A stretch of DNA of 64,000 nt from Actinocatenispora sp963815125 (GCA_963815125.1 CAWFFM010000010.1:1-64000), one strand, 5' to 3'; shown: positions 16,303 through 24,612, counted from the stretch's first letter. Numbers and translations are program-made. The notes: generated by a model from the sequence alone, not told the origin.

Positions 16303-17252
16303 CCTGCGAACTCGTCACACTGGGCGAGACGATGGCGTTGCTGTCCGCGCCCCGGATCGGGCTGCTGCGGCACGCGCACAGCCTGGATCTGTCGGTGGCC
16401 GGCGCCGAGTCGAACCTGGCGATCGGGGTACGCCGGCTGGGCCGCAGCGCCGCGTGGATCAGCCGGGTCGGCGACGACGAGTTCGGCCGCCTCGTGCTCG
16501 GTACGCTGGCCGCCGAGGGCGTCGACACCAGTCACGCCACAGTGGACGCTGGGGCGCCCACCGGGCTGATGGTCAAGGAACGCCGTTCCGATGCCATCAC
16601 CCGGGTGCAGTACTACCGCGCGGGCAGCGCCGCCTCCCGCCTGTCACCGTCCGATGTGGACGAAGACCTGGTACGCGCCGCGCGGGTGCTGCACGTCACC
16701 GGCATCACCCCGGCGTTGTCACCTACCGCGCGGGAAGCCGTGTACGCCGCGGTCGCCACGGCGAAGACCGCGGGCGTACCGATCTCGCTGGACTTCAACT
16801 ACCGGTCCGCGTTGTGGAACGCCGAGGACGCAGGTGCCGTACTGCGCGAGCTGACCGGGCTGGCCGACATCGTGTTCGCCACCGTGCCGGAGGCCCGGCT
16901 GGTGGTGACCGGCGACGACGACGCCCAGCTCGCCGCCGGAATCGCCAAACTCGGCCCGCGACAGATCCTGATCAAACGTGGCGCCCGGGGAGTGCTGGCA
17001 ATGCTCGGCGACGAGATGCATGACCTGCCGGCGCACCGGGTACCGGTGGTGGACCCGGTCGGGGCCGGTGACGCGTTCGCCGCCGCGTACCTCGCCGAAC
17101 TCATCGGCGCGCGGACGGCGGAGGACTGCCTGGCCGCGGCAAGTGCGGCGGGTGCCTTCGCGGTGACCGTACCCGGGGACTGGGAGGGGCTACCCACGCG
17201 CGCCGAGATCGCGCTGCTCGGCGCCGACCCCGACGACGACGTACACCGCTGA
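16299..17252 (+). CDS. PfkB-family sugar kinase, probably 2-keto-3-deoxygluconate kinase
   Basis: A 317-residue ribokinase-fold enzyme. The N terminus VTLGETMALLSAP and the substrate segment GAESNLAIGVRRLGR resemble KDG kinases, and the anion hole/catalytic base motif DPVGAGDAFAAAYLAE carries Asp258. It would phosphorylate KDG to KDPG for the adjacent aldolase. The GTG start overlaps the aldolase stop codon. No other obvious substrate is suggested by context. Confidence 0.87.
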   Translation: MTCELVTLGETMALLSAPRIGLLRHAHSLDLSVAGAESNLAIGVRRLGRSAAWISRVGDDEFGRLVLGTLAAEGVDTSHATVDAGAPTGLMVKERRSDAITRVQYYRAGSAASRLSPSDVDEDLVRAARVLHVTGITPALSPTAREAVYAAVATAKTAGVPISLDFNYRSALWNAEDAGAVLRELTGLADIVFATVPEARLVVTGDDDAQLAAGIAKLGPRQILIKRGARGVLAMLGDEMHDLPAHRVPVVDPVGAGDAFAAAYLAELIGARTAEDCLAAASAAGAFAVTVPGDWEGLPTRAEIALLGADPDDDVHR

Positions 17253-17322
17253 CCACGTGCAGTGCTGGCCACGTGCGGCGCTGACCACCAACCAGCTGAC
17301 CACGAGACGGAGGAGTGACAGC

Positions 17323-17706
17323 ATGACAGCCAAGCAGGAGATCCGTACCTCGCAGGCGCCCGCGCCGGGCGGCAGCTACTCGCAGGGCGTGCAGGCCGGC
17401 GACTTCGTGTACACCGCCGGCATGGGGCCGATCGACCCGGCGACCGGGAAGGTGGTCGGCGACGACGTGGCCACCCAGACCCGGCAGGTCATGACGAACC
17501 TGGCGGCCGTGCTGGCGGCGCGCAACCTCGACTTCGCGCATGTCGTCAAGGCGACCGTGCACCTGCAGGACCTGCACCGTGACTTCGCCGGTTTCGACGA
17601 GATCTACCGGGAGTACTTCACCGAGCCGTACCCGGTGCGTACCACGGTCGGTTCGGAGCTGAACCACATTCTGGTGGAGATCGACGTGGTGGCGCACCTA
17701 GGCTGA
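17323..17706 (+). CDS. RidA-family enamine/imine deaminase
   Basis: A 127-residue YjgF/YER057c/UK114 protein. Key parts are APAPGGSYSQGV, VYTAGMGPIDP, the NLAAVLAARNLDFAHVVKAT helix and EPYPVRTTVGSEL, whose Arg is the conserved catalytic residue. RidA hydrolyses the reactive enamine/imine released by PLP dehydratases, exactly the chemistry of the deaminase three genes upstream. It is separated from the kinase by 70 bases and has GGAGGAG before the ATG. Confidence 0.92.
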   Translation: MTAKQEIRTSQAPAPGGSYSQGVQAGDFVYTAGMGPIDPATGKVVGDDVATQTRQVMTNLAAVLAARNLDFAHVVKATVHLQDLHRDFAGFDEIYREYFTEPYPVRTTVGSELNHILVEIDVVAHLG

Positions 17707-17727
17707 TCCCGACCACCGGGAGGCCGA

Positions 17728-18417
17728 ATGACACTTCTGCTCGCCGGCATCGTGGGTTCCACCGCGTACGGGCTGGCCGGTCCGGGTTCCGACATCGACC
17801 GGCTGGGCGTGTACGCGGTGCCCACCGTGCAGCTACATGGACTGCACCCACCCGTCGAGTCGCGGGTCGGTACGCAGCCCGACGTCACGTTGCACGAGGC
17901 ACGCAAGTGGTGCCGGCTCGCGCTCAACGGCAACCCGACCGTCACCGAGCTGGTCTGGCTGCCCGACGATCTGTACGAGACGCGTACCGCGCTGGGCGAC
18001 GAACTGATCGCCATCCGGGGTTCGTTCCTGTCCGCGCCCCGGGTACGTGACGCCTACCTGGGCTATGCGGCCCGGCAGTTCCACAAGCTCGCGCACCGCA
18101 GCGCCTCGGACAGTGGTGGTCCGGTGCGGGCGAAGGTGGCCAAGCACGCGCGGCACCTGGCCCGGCTGATCCATCAGGGGCGGCAGCTGTACGCGACCGG
18201 TTCGGTGGACATCCGGTTGGCCGACCCGCAGTGGTTCCTGGACTTCGGCAGGCAGGTCGCGTCCGGTGACGTGGAGGCGGCCCGGCGGCTGGTCGCGGAC
18301 GCCGAACGCGACTTCGACCGACTGCGTTCCCCACTCCCCGACGCTCCCGACGAGACGACGGTGGAACACTGGCTGCATTCGGTACGCGCCGCGCACCTCA
18401 CCGACGTGCCGTGCTGA
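17728..18417 (+). CDS. Nucleotidyltransferase superfamily protein (COG3541-like)
   Basis: A 229-residue protein starting with the pol-beta-type nucleotidyltransferase signature GSTAYGLAGPGSDIDRLG, whose Asp pair (DID) would bind the metal. The C-terminal half is helical (RVRDAYLGYAARQFHKL, KVAKHARHLARLIHQG). Related predicted nucleotidyltransferases are known, but their substrates are not. It follows ridA by 21 bases on the same strand, so it may be on the same transcript, although the function seems unrelated. Confidence 0.78.
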   Translation: MTLLLAGIVGSTAYGLAGPGSDIDRLGVYAVPTVQLHGLHPPVESRVGTQPDVTLHEARKWCRLALNGNPTVTELVWLPDDLYETRTALGDELIAIRGSFLSAPRVRDAYLGYAARQFHKLAHRSASDSGGPVRAKVAKHARHLARLIHQGRQLYATGSVDIRLADPQWFLDFGRQVASGDVEAARRLVADAERDFDRLRSPLPDAPDETTVEHWLHSVRAAHLTDVPC

Positions 18418-18631
18418 CCGGCCGGGCGGCGCGGGCCGTGGGTGTCGCCGGCCCGGTGGTGTTCACACTGTTGTGGATCGTGCTGGGGGACGCCCATTCC
18501 GGGTACTCGCAGCGCACCGAAACGATCAGCGCGTTGGCCGCCGTCGGCGCACCCGGTCGGTGGCTGATGTTGGCCGGCTTCGGCCTGCTCGCCGTATCTC
18601 TCGCGGTCACCGCGCTGGGCGCCGCCGCGCC

Positions 18632-18676
18632 GGGCGACCCGTCACTGGGCGACCCGTCACTGGGCGACCCGTCACT
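18632..18676 (+). repeat. 15-bp minisatellite, three copies (GDPSL)
   Basis: GGGCGACCCGTCACT is repeated three times without change, adding GDPSL repeats to an extramembrane loop of the DUF998 protein. Confidence 0.95.
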
Positions 18677-18923
18677 GGGCGGCACGGTCTCCCGCCGGTA
18701 CGGTTCCCTCGCGCCGGCGTTCGTCGGGGTCGCCGCGCTGGGCGTACTGCTGGCCGCGGTGGCGCCGACCAGTTGCAGCAACGCCGCGTGGTGCCGGCCG
18801 GTGTCGTACAGCGGGGTCGGCGGCTGGCACGCACTGGGCGCCGGGCTGATGTTCGCGGGTCTGCCGTTGGCGATGCTCGCGGTGGCCTGGGTTTCCCGCC
18901 GCTGGAGGTCTCTTCGCACATCC

Positions 18924-19033
18924 GGGTTTTCGCGCCGCGGGTTTTCGCGCCGCGGGTTTTCGCGCCCGGGTTTTCGCGCCGCGGGTTTTCGCGCCGCTCC
19001 GGGTGTTCGCGCCGCGGGTTTTCGCGCCGCTCC
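18924..19033 (+). repeat. 15-bp minisatellite, seven copies (GFSRR)
   Basis: Unit GGGTTTTCGCGCCGC. Copies begin at 18924, 18939, 18954 (14 bases), 18968, 18983 (with an extra TCC), 19001 (one substitution) and 19016 (extra TCC). The short third copy changes the frame of the host gene. Confidence 0.95.
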
Positions 19034-19213
19034 GGCGGGATCGACGGGTGGCTCTCGGTCGTCACGTTCGTGGTGGCCGTACCGCTGCTGCTGTGGTTCC
19101 TCGGCGATCCGGGGCCGTGGCGTGGCTTCGCCGAGAAGGCGTACGTGACCGTACTTCTGGCGTGGGCGGCCTGGTTCGCCACCCGTACCGGCCCGCGTAC
19201 CGCTCCCGGGTAG

Positions 19214-19535
19214 CTGGCGGCGTCGGCCTCACCGGGCCAGGGCGACGGAACTCTGCCCTTCCCAAGCGAGATGTACCGAGCCACCACATCGGCCCGAAAC
19301 CACCGTCAAGATCCGCAGCACTGGACGCCCAGCAACACGATCACCCGACATATCGGCGTACCGGCGTGGCTGACGGCCCACCGCCACGGATCTCCGCCCA
19401 CCACGAACCGTCGCAGCGGAATCCATCGCCCACCCGTCGGCGCGCCCCGCGTACCGATGAGTTCTGCCGGCCAGACTGGTCTACCAGCAGTACGTCACCG
19501 GTGGCGCGGTCACCGGACGGGCAGAGGGAGCGGCG
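19214..19535. other. Intergenic region without recognisable gene
   Basis: 322 bases between the DUF998 locus and the reductase gene. Several frames are open, but none shows a start, RBS and coding bias together. It presumably holds the promoter of the reductase gene. Confidence 0.5.
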
Positions 19536-20147
19536 ATGAGCCTGGTTACGTGCCGGATGGCGATCTCGGTGGACGGGTACACCGCCGCACCGGGGCAGAG
19601 CCTCGACGAACCGTTCGGCAAGGGCGGGTTGCGGCTGGTCGACTGGGTGTTCGAGACCGACCAGCCGGATCGGGAGACCGACCGGCAGATACTGGCCGCG
19701 GTCGACGAGAACATCGGTGCGCACATCATGGGCCGCAACATGTTCGGCGGTGGATCCGGCCCGTGGGACCTGGACTGGACCGGCTGGTGGGGCGAGGAAC
19801 CGCCGTACCACGCGCCGGTTTACGTACTGACCCATCAGCCACGCGAGCCGCTGGAGATGAAGGGCGGTACCACGTTCCACTTCGTCACCGACGGCATCGA
19901 ATCGGCCCTCGCGCAGGCCCGGCAGGTCGCTGCCGGGAAGAAGGTGTCGATCGCCGGGGGCGCCAGTACGGTCCGGCAGTACCTGGCCGCCGGCCTGATC
20001 GACGAGATGTACCTGCACGTCGTGCCGATCATCCTCGGCGCGGGGGAACGCCCGTTCGACGACATCGGCGGGATGGACCTCGAACAGATCTCCGTCGTCG
20101 TCTCACCGACTGTGACGCACATCCGGTACAAGGTCCTGCACAGCTAG
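19536..20147 (+). CDS. Dihydrofolate reductase/RibD C-terminal-domain protein
   Basis: A 203-residue protein of the RibD C-terminal (DHFR-like) family. It has MAISVDGYTAAPGQ at the N terminus, IMGRNMFGG, VYVLTHQPRE and VSIAGGASTVRQYLAAGLID, DEMYLHVVPIILGAGERPF in the C-terminal nucleotide-binding region. Family members reduce pteridine-, pyrimidine- or other heterocyclic substrates with NADPH; most stand-alone copies are uncharacterised. GGGAGCGGCG precedes the ATG. No partner gene is evident. Confidence 0.87.
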   Translation: MSLVTCRMAISVDGYTAAPGQSLDEPFGKGGLRLVDWVFETDQPDRETDRQILAAVDENIGAHIMGRNMFGGGSGPWDLDWTGWWGEEPPYHAPVYVLTHQPREPLEMKGGTTFHFVTDGIESALAQARQVAAGKKVSIAGGASTVRQYLAAGLIDEMYLHVVPIILGAGERPFDDIGGMDLEQISVVVSPTVTHIRYKVLHS

Positions 20148-20153
20148 GGCGTT

Positions 20154-20540
20154 TCAGCTGGTCAGTGCCGCTGACGCCTGCTCGGCGAACCGCTCGCCGT
20201 CGGCGTTCTGTACGCCGGTGATCTCCACGGGCCGTGTCCCGGTCGCGATGGTGACGGTGCCGCCGAAGGTACCCGTCTCCCACCGGACCGCGTCGATCCG
20301 GCTCAGCGGGAACTCCTCGAACTCGACGGCCAGCCGCAACGGCCCGATCAACGACCAGAAGACACGCTGATCGGTGAGGGCGAGCAGTCCGACGCGGCTG
20401 TGCCGCTGGCCGACCGCCAGGCACAGTACGGTCTCGCCCGTTGCCACCTGGCCGGCCAGCTCGAGTAGCTCCCGTTTGACCTTCGACCGTCGCCGCATCC
20501 GGCCGCGTGCCCGTTCGATGTCGGGCCGCGCATCGTTCAC
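20154..20540 (-). CDS. Small PH-domain-like protein (YokE-type)
   Basis: A 128-residue protein. A charged N-terminal helix (ERARGRMRRRSKVKRELLEL) is followed by a bacterial PH-like beta barrel (GETVLCLAVGQ, GLLALTDQRVFW, EEFPLSRIDAVRWETGTFGG). LTDQRV is the typical turn of these domains. Role unknown; such domains often bind membranes or partner proteins. The GTG at 20540 is preferred because a 16-codon reading frame with a good RBS ends on it (GTGA overlap). Convergent with the reductase gene. Confidence 0.68.
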   Translation of the reverse strand: MNDARPDIERARGRMRRRSKVKRELLELAGQVATGETVLCLAVGQRHSRVGLLALTDQRVFWSLIGPLRLAVEFEEFPLSRIDAVRWETGTFGGTVTIATGTRPVEITGVQNADGERFAEQASAALTS

Positions 20541-20587
20541 GCCCGGCACCGCAGCGCCTGTTCCGCTACCCGGACAGTCGTCACCAT
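20537..20587 (-). CDS. Possible 16-residue leader peptide
   Basis: ATG at 20587 is preceded by AAGGAGAGGTGGGC and encodes MVTTVRVAEQALRCRA before a TGA that overlaps the GTG start of the PH-domain gene. It may provide translational coupling. Only the RBS and overlap support it. Confidence 0.3.
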   Translation of the reverse strand: MVTTVRVAEQALRCRA

Positions 20588-20670
20588 GCCCACCTCTCCT
20601 TGATCTGCCGGCCGTCGGAAGCAACGGCTCCGGCGGACAGACCGCTCACCGCCCATCTCACACCACTGCG

Positions 20671-20811
20671 CATTTTCCGTGAAAGATACGGTTTGCGCGA
20701 ATCTCTCCATCGGACTTTCGGGGAAAATGCACCTTCGAGGCGCCCAGAAAGAGCATTTTCCCCGAATGCACCTTTGACAAAAAGGGACTTAAGGACTATT
20801 CGGGGAAAATG
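20671..20811. repeat. MITE-like dispersed repeat, copy 1
   Basis: A 141-base unit bounded by CATTTTCCGTGAA and its near inverse TTCGGGGAAAATG. Inside are further alternating copies of TTCGGGGAAAATGCACC and CATTTTCCCCGAATGCACC. It is less GC-rich than its surroundings. A related, longer copy is at 47289-47519. No coding potential. It lies upstream of the alpha/beta hydrolase gene. Confidence 0.7.
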
Positions 20812-21017
20812 ATCCCGCGCGGCGCGGGGTGGGGAAAAGGTGTGGCGGTCCGGCGGGCGAGTTGATACCGTTCCCGCCAGCCGTGGCACCGACCGAGGAG
20901 GTGAGACCCATGAACGTCGTACGCACGTGGGTGCTCCCCTCGCCGTCACGGTCGGGCGATTGACGTAGCTGTCGCCGGGAGCGCCGCACCTCAAGGCACT
21001 CCCGAAAGGCAGCAACT

Positions 21018-21767
21018 GTGCATTTCACTGCGGAGACATCGTCGAACGGTGTCATCGAACGCGACTTCATGGTGGGCGAGATTCCCGGCGTGCTCTGGTC
21101 GCCCGTATCCGGCTCCGACCACGCGCCCCTGGTGCTGATGGGCCACGGCGGCGGCCTGCACAAGAAGGTGCCGGGCATGGTGGCCCGCGCCCACGAGATG
21201 GTGACCACCTGGGGTTTCAGCGTGGTCGCCATCGATGCACCCGGGCACGGTGACCGCCCGCGCACGGCGGAGGACGAGCACTGCCGGACCGAGATCCGGC
21301 AGGGGCACACCTCCGGAGACACCGAACTGTTCAAGGCGGCCACCATTCGCTACACCACCTCGCTGGTGGCGCGGGCCGTACCGGAATGGCAGGCGACCCT
21401 GGACGCCCTGCAGGAACTGCCGGAGATCGGTACGGAAGCGCCGATCGGCTACGGCGGCGGAATGTCGATGGGTACCGGGATCGGGATCCCACTGACGGCG
21501 GTCGAGCCCCGGATCACCGCCGCCATCTTCGGTGGCGGGTTCTTCGTGCACGACGCGCTGCTGGAGTCGGCGAAACGGATCACCGTACCGGTCCAGTTCC
21601 TGCTCCCGTTGGACGAGGAACACATCGAGCGCCAGGCGATGCTCACGCTGTTCGACACGTTCGCCTCGACGGACAAGACGTTGCTCGCCAACCCTGGTAC
21701 GCATCGCAACATGCGCTGGGTCGGGGTCGACAGGGACTTCCTGGCCCGGAACCTTCGCCCGGCCTGA
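21018..21767 (+). CDS. Alpha/beta hydrolase (dienelactone hydrolase-like)
   Basis: A 249-residue alpha/beta hydrolase. It has LVLMGHGGGLHKK (oxyanion-hole strand), VVAIDAPGHGDR and the nucleophile elbow GGGMSMGTG with Ser150; an acid follows in PVQFLLPLDEEH, and the final His is in NPGTHRNMRW. Substrate unknown. The start is GTG with GAAAGG upstream. No signal peptide is visible, so it is cytoplasmic. The preceding 480 bases hold a dispersed repeat and no gene. Confidence 0.82.
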   Translation: MHFTAETSSNGVIERDFMVGEIPGVLWSPVSGSDHAPLVLMGHGGGLHKKVPGMVARAHEMVTTWGFSVVAIDAPGHGDRPRTAEDEHCRTEIRQGHTSGDTELFKAATIRYTTSLVARAVPEWQATLDALQELPEIGTEAPIGYGGGMSMGTGIGIPLTAVEPRITAAIFGGGFFVHDALLESAKRITVPVQFLLPLDEEHIERQAMLTLFDTFASTDKTLLANPGTHRNMRWVGVDRDFLARNLRPA

Positions 21768-21858
21768 TCCGACGGGTGTCGGCGTCCGGCTCCATGCCGG
21801 GCGCCGGCACCCACCCCGGCCCGAACATTGCGGTTGACGGGCCGGGGAAACTGGACAC

Positions 21859-22329
21859 GTGGACGACCTGAGGTACGAAGATTCGATCGTCATCGCCGCT
21901 GAGCCCGACATGGTGTACGCCATGATCTCGGACGTGACCCGGATGGGCGAGTGGAGCCCGATCTGCAAGGCGTGCTGGTGGGACGACGAGAACGCGCGCG
22001 GTGTCGACGCGTGGTTCACCGGCCGCAACGAGCTGGCCGGCCGGGTCTGGGAGACCCGCTGCAAGGTGGCGGCGGCCGACGGGGCGGAGTTCGCGTTCCT
22101 GGTCCACGCCGACGGCGCTCCTGCCGTGCGGTGGGGTTACCGCGTCGCCCCGGCCGACGGGGGGACGAAGGTGACCGAGTCCTGGCATTTCCTTCCCGAG
22201 GGCGTCGCCTTCTTCAAGGTACGGTTCGGCGAGAAGGCCGACGCGCACGTCGCCAACCGCGTCGAGGCGGCCCGTACCGGCATCCCCGCGACGCTCGAAG
22301 CGATCCGGAAGGCAGCCGAAACGGCGTAG
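21859..22329 (+). CDS. SRPBCC-family (polyketide cyclase/START-like) protein
   Basis: A 156-residue protein with the SRPBCC opening EDSIVIAAEPDMVYAMISDVTRMGEWSP in two parts around residue 20, a GTKVTESWHF strand and a C-terminal helix (AHVANRVEAARTGIPATLEA) that closes the hydrophobic pocket. Such proteins bind or convert hydrophobic ligands. GTG start at 21859. It is 91 bases downstream of the hydrolase on the same strand; a shared function is possible but unproven. Confidence 0.85.
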   Translation: MDDLRYEDSIVIAAEPDMVYAMISDVTRMGEWSPICKACWWDDENARGVDAWFTGRNELAGRVWETRCKVAAADGAEFAFLVHADGAPAVRWGYRVAPADGGTKVTESWHFLPEGVAFFKVRFGEKADAHVANRVEAARTGIPATLEAIRKAAETA

Positions 22330-22404
22330 CCGTCCCGAGCGGGGGAATGCATCCGGCCGGGGCGTGAGCGCGCGAGGGCCCGTACCGGACCTGCGGCAGG
22401 CGAC

Positions 22405-23664
22405 CTAGCTGGTACGGCGCGGCGTACGGGTGGCGAACGCGAACACCACCAGGCCGAGCAGGATGGTGCTGGCCGCCGACACGAACAGGGTGTGCCGGGC
22501 ACCGATGGCCGCCACCAGCGGGCCGCCCAGCGCCGTGCCCAGGGACGTGGCCGGTAGCAGCAGCGCACCGCGGGTGGCGAGCATCCGGCTCAGCAGGTGC
22601 GGTGGACTGGTCTGCTGGAACAGCCCGGCGCTCAGCGGGCTGAACGGCCCGTAGATCAGGCCGCCGAGACCGAACCCGACCAGGCACGGCACCAGCGCGT
22701 TGGTCAGTCCGTTGGGCAGCAGCGAGATCCCCCAACCGGTGATGACCGCGGCGATGACGATCCACAGAGGACGGTGCTGCAGCAGCCCGGCGCAGAGGCC
22801 GCCGACGATCCCACCGATACCGAAGACCATGTAGTACAGGCCCAGTACGGTGGCCGAGCCGTGCAGTTCCAGCGCCACGTGTACCGGCAGCGCCACCTCC
22901 ACGGGCCCGTACAGGAAGAAGAAGCCGCAGGTGACGGCGATCAGCGCGAGCAGCTGCGGGTAGCGGAGGAGGGTACGCGGACCGGTGGTCCCACCGATCG
23001 GTGCCGGCGGCGGCGCGGCCGGCAGCCGGCCCGCCACCATGCCGCAGCACAGCGCCAGTACGGCGAAGGTGGCCGCGTCCAGCCCGATCACCCAGGCCGG
23101 TCCGACGGTGGCGGCGAGCACCCCGGCGATCGCGGGGCCGGCGATGGTGGCGATCTGCCCGCAGGTGGAGACCAGCGCGTTGCCGGTGAGCCGGTCGCCG
23201 GCCGGCAGTGCCTCGGCCACCATCGTGTACGTGCCGGCACTGCCCCAGGCGTGCAGCAGCGACGATGCCGCGAGCAGCGCCACGTACACCGCCGGGGCAA
23301 GCATGCTGGACAGGTACAGCACCGGCACGGCACCGAGCAGTACGGTCCGCAGCAGCGCGTCGGCCGCCACCAACCGGGGTCCGTTGAACCTGCGTACCAG
23401 TGGCCCGAGCAGCAGCGCGCCGAGCGTGCTGGGCATGGCGTACGCAGCGACGGCCAGTCCGGTCCACACGCCCCGCTGCCCGGCCGGCGCGATCTGCAGG
23501 GCCAGCCACGCGACGGCGACCGCGCTCATCCCGTCGCCAAGGGAGGACACCATGATGCCGGGCAGGATCCGGCGCATCGTCGGATCGGTGAGCACCGCGA
23601 CGTACCGGGCGCGGGCGGTACGGGCCGGCGCCGCGCTGGTCGCCCGGTCGGTCGCGTCGCTCAT
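22405..23664 (-). CDS. MFS transporter (drug-efflux type)
   Basis: A 419-residue permease of the MFS_3/enterobactin-exporter-like group with 10-12 helices. Typical features are ILPGIMVSSLGDGMSAVAVA at helix 1, LLLGPLVRRFNGPRLVAADA in loop 2-3 and STCGQIATIAGPAIAGVLAA in helix 5. It probably exports a small hydrophobic compound; the substrate is unknown. ATG at 23664. It is convergent with the SRPBCC gene and has no adjacent regulator. Confidence 0.85.
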   Translation of the reverse strand: MSDATDRATSAAPARTARARYVAVLTDPTMRRILPGIMVSSLGDGMSAVAVAWLALQIAPAGQRGVWTGLAVAAYAMPSTLGALLLGPLVRRFNGPRLVAADALLRTVLLGAVPVLYLSSMLAPAVYVALLAASSLLHAWGSAGTYTMVAEALPAGDRLTGNALVSTCGQIATIAGPAIAGVLAATVGPAWVIGLDAATFAVLALCCGMVAGRLPAAPPPAPIGGTTGPRTLLRYPQLLALIAVTCGFFFLYGPVEVALPVHVALELHGSATVLGLYYMVFGIGGIVGGLCAGLLQHRPLWIVIAAVITGWGISLLPNGLTNALVPCLVGFGLGGLIYGPFSPLSAGLFQQTSPPHLLSRMLATRGALLLPATSLGTALGGPLVAAIGARHTLFVSAASTILLGLVVFAFATRTPRRTS

Positions 23665-23756
23665 GCGAGCATCATCCCGGCCGGTCCCGGGCAGGCGGAA
23701 CACCATCGCGCGTACTGTGCCCGACGGCACGCAGCCCGATCTGCCACCGGGCCCGG

Positions 23757-24236
23757 TCAGCGCAGGGCGGCGAGCTGTTCGGCGAGGGTGTCGAGGTCCT
23801 GGTAGGTCAGTCCGACCAGGGCGATGTGCCGCCACCGTACGGTGCCGTCCGGCCCTATGACGAACACCGAACGGCGCAGCCCGAGGCCGGGCATCCCGAT
23901 CCCGTACTTCGCCACCACAGCTCCGTCCACATCGGACAGCAGTGGGAAGTTGATGTCGCGCTTTGCCGCGAATGCCTCGTGACTGTCCAGATCCTGTCGG
24001 CTGATCCCCCAGACGACCGCGCCCAGTTCGGCGAACCGGTCCAGGCCGGCGGAGTACGAGCACAGTTGCTTCGTGCAGGTCGGCGTGTCGTCGCCGGGGT
24101 AGAAGGCCAGTACGAGGGCCTGCCCACGGTGGCCGGCCAGGGTGTACTCGCCACGGCTGAAGGCACCGTCGCCACGTACGGTGCCGGGCAGGGAGAACTC
24201 CGGCGCGGGCGAACCCACCTCGGGGGAACGGGACAT
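23757..24236 (-). CDS. Peroxiredoxin (BCP/PrxQ type)
   Basis: A 159-residue thiol peroxidase. The peroxidatic cysteine is C54 in DDTPTCTKQLCS and the resolving cysteine is C59, the five-residue spacing of atypical two-Cys PrxQ. The fold continues with GVVWGISRQDLDSHEAFA-like and RRSVFVIGPDGTVRWRHIA segments. It reduces H2O2 and organic peroxides with thioredoxin. ATG at 24236 has GGAGG upstream. Downstream of the 63-residue membrane protein on the same strand. Confidence 0.9.
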   Translation of the reverse strand: MSRSPEVGSPAPEFSLPGTVRGDGAFSRGEYTLAGHRGQALVLAFYPGDDTPTCTKQLCSYSAGLDRFAELGAVVWGISRQDLDSHEAFAAKRDINFPLLSDVDGAVVAKYGIGMPGLGLRRSVFVIGPDGTVRWRHIALVGLTYQDLDTLAEQLAALR

Positions 24237-24341
24237 CAGCAACCTCCATCGAGAGGAGTGGCGCACCGGCCGCACCCGGCCGCGCCACCGACCGCACACC
24301 GCGCGGCACCGGCCACGCGACGATCCGGGCTGGACCCGGGG

Positions 24342-24533
24342 TTACGACCTGGCGCGTCGGCGCAGACCGAGGACGGCCAGCCCGATACCGGCGAGGGCCA
24401 GGATCGGTCCGATGATCGCCCACATGGTCACCCCGGTCATCGGGCTGCCATGGATGTAACCGAGCCCCTGGCCGGTCCACAACCCACCGACGAGCACCAT
24501 GAGCACGCCGATGATGACTAGTACCGCTTTCAT
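24342..24533 (-). CDS. Small two-helix membrane protein
   Basis: A 63-residue protein with helices at about residues 3-22 and 35-56 and a conserved-looking turn WTGQGLGYIHGSPMTG followed by MWAIIGP. Small proteins with this QG-G---GS-MTG pattern occur widely in bacteria and have no known function. It ends in a basic tail that should be cytoplasmic. It is about 100 bases upstream of the peroxiredoxin gene on the same strand. Confidence 0.75.
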   Translation of the reverse strand: MKAVLVIIGVLMVLVGGLWTGQGLGYIHGSPMTGVTMWAIIGPILALAGIGLAVLGLRRRARS

Positions 24534-24612
24534 GCGTCACCTGTCGATCTGTTGATCATCCGGACACTGGTCGGTTGCAACGTACCGTTCTGAACGGCCC
24601 GCGCGGTGGCCC

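Larger units (their letters stand above)
18411..19213 (+). pseudogene. DUF998-family membrane protein, frameshifted within a minisatellite
   Basis: From the GTG at 18411 (overlapping the upstream stop) the frame encodes four hydrophobic helices (VAGPVVFTLLWIVLG; WLMLAGFGLLAVSLAVTALG; APAFVGVAALGVLLAAVAP; WHALGAGLMFAGLPLAMLAV), as expected for DUF998. The fifth and sixth helices (LSVVTFVVAVPLLLWFLG; YVTVLLAWAAWFATR) lie in another frame. The switch is in the third copy of a 15-base repeat (18954-18967), which is 14 bases long: one G is missing, and the pentapeptide GFSRR is read in frame 1 before it and in the new frame after it. Either a true frameshift, a slippage switch or a sequencing error. 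Confidence 0.7.

Noticed and set aside
18924..19033. CRISPR-like array
   Set aside because: Repeats are contiguous 15-base units without spacers; this is a coding minisatellite.
22405..24540. 711-residue continuous reading frame on the minus strand
   Set aside because: It joins the MFS gene with an unrelated frame running through the peroxiredoxin gene. MFS homology begins at the ATG at 23664.
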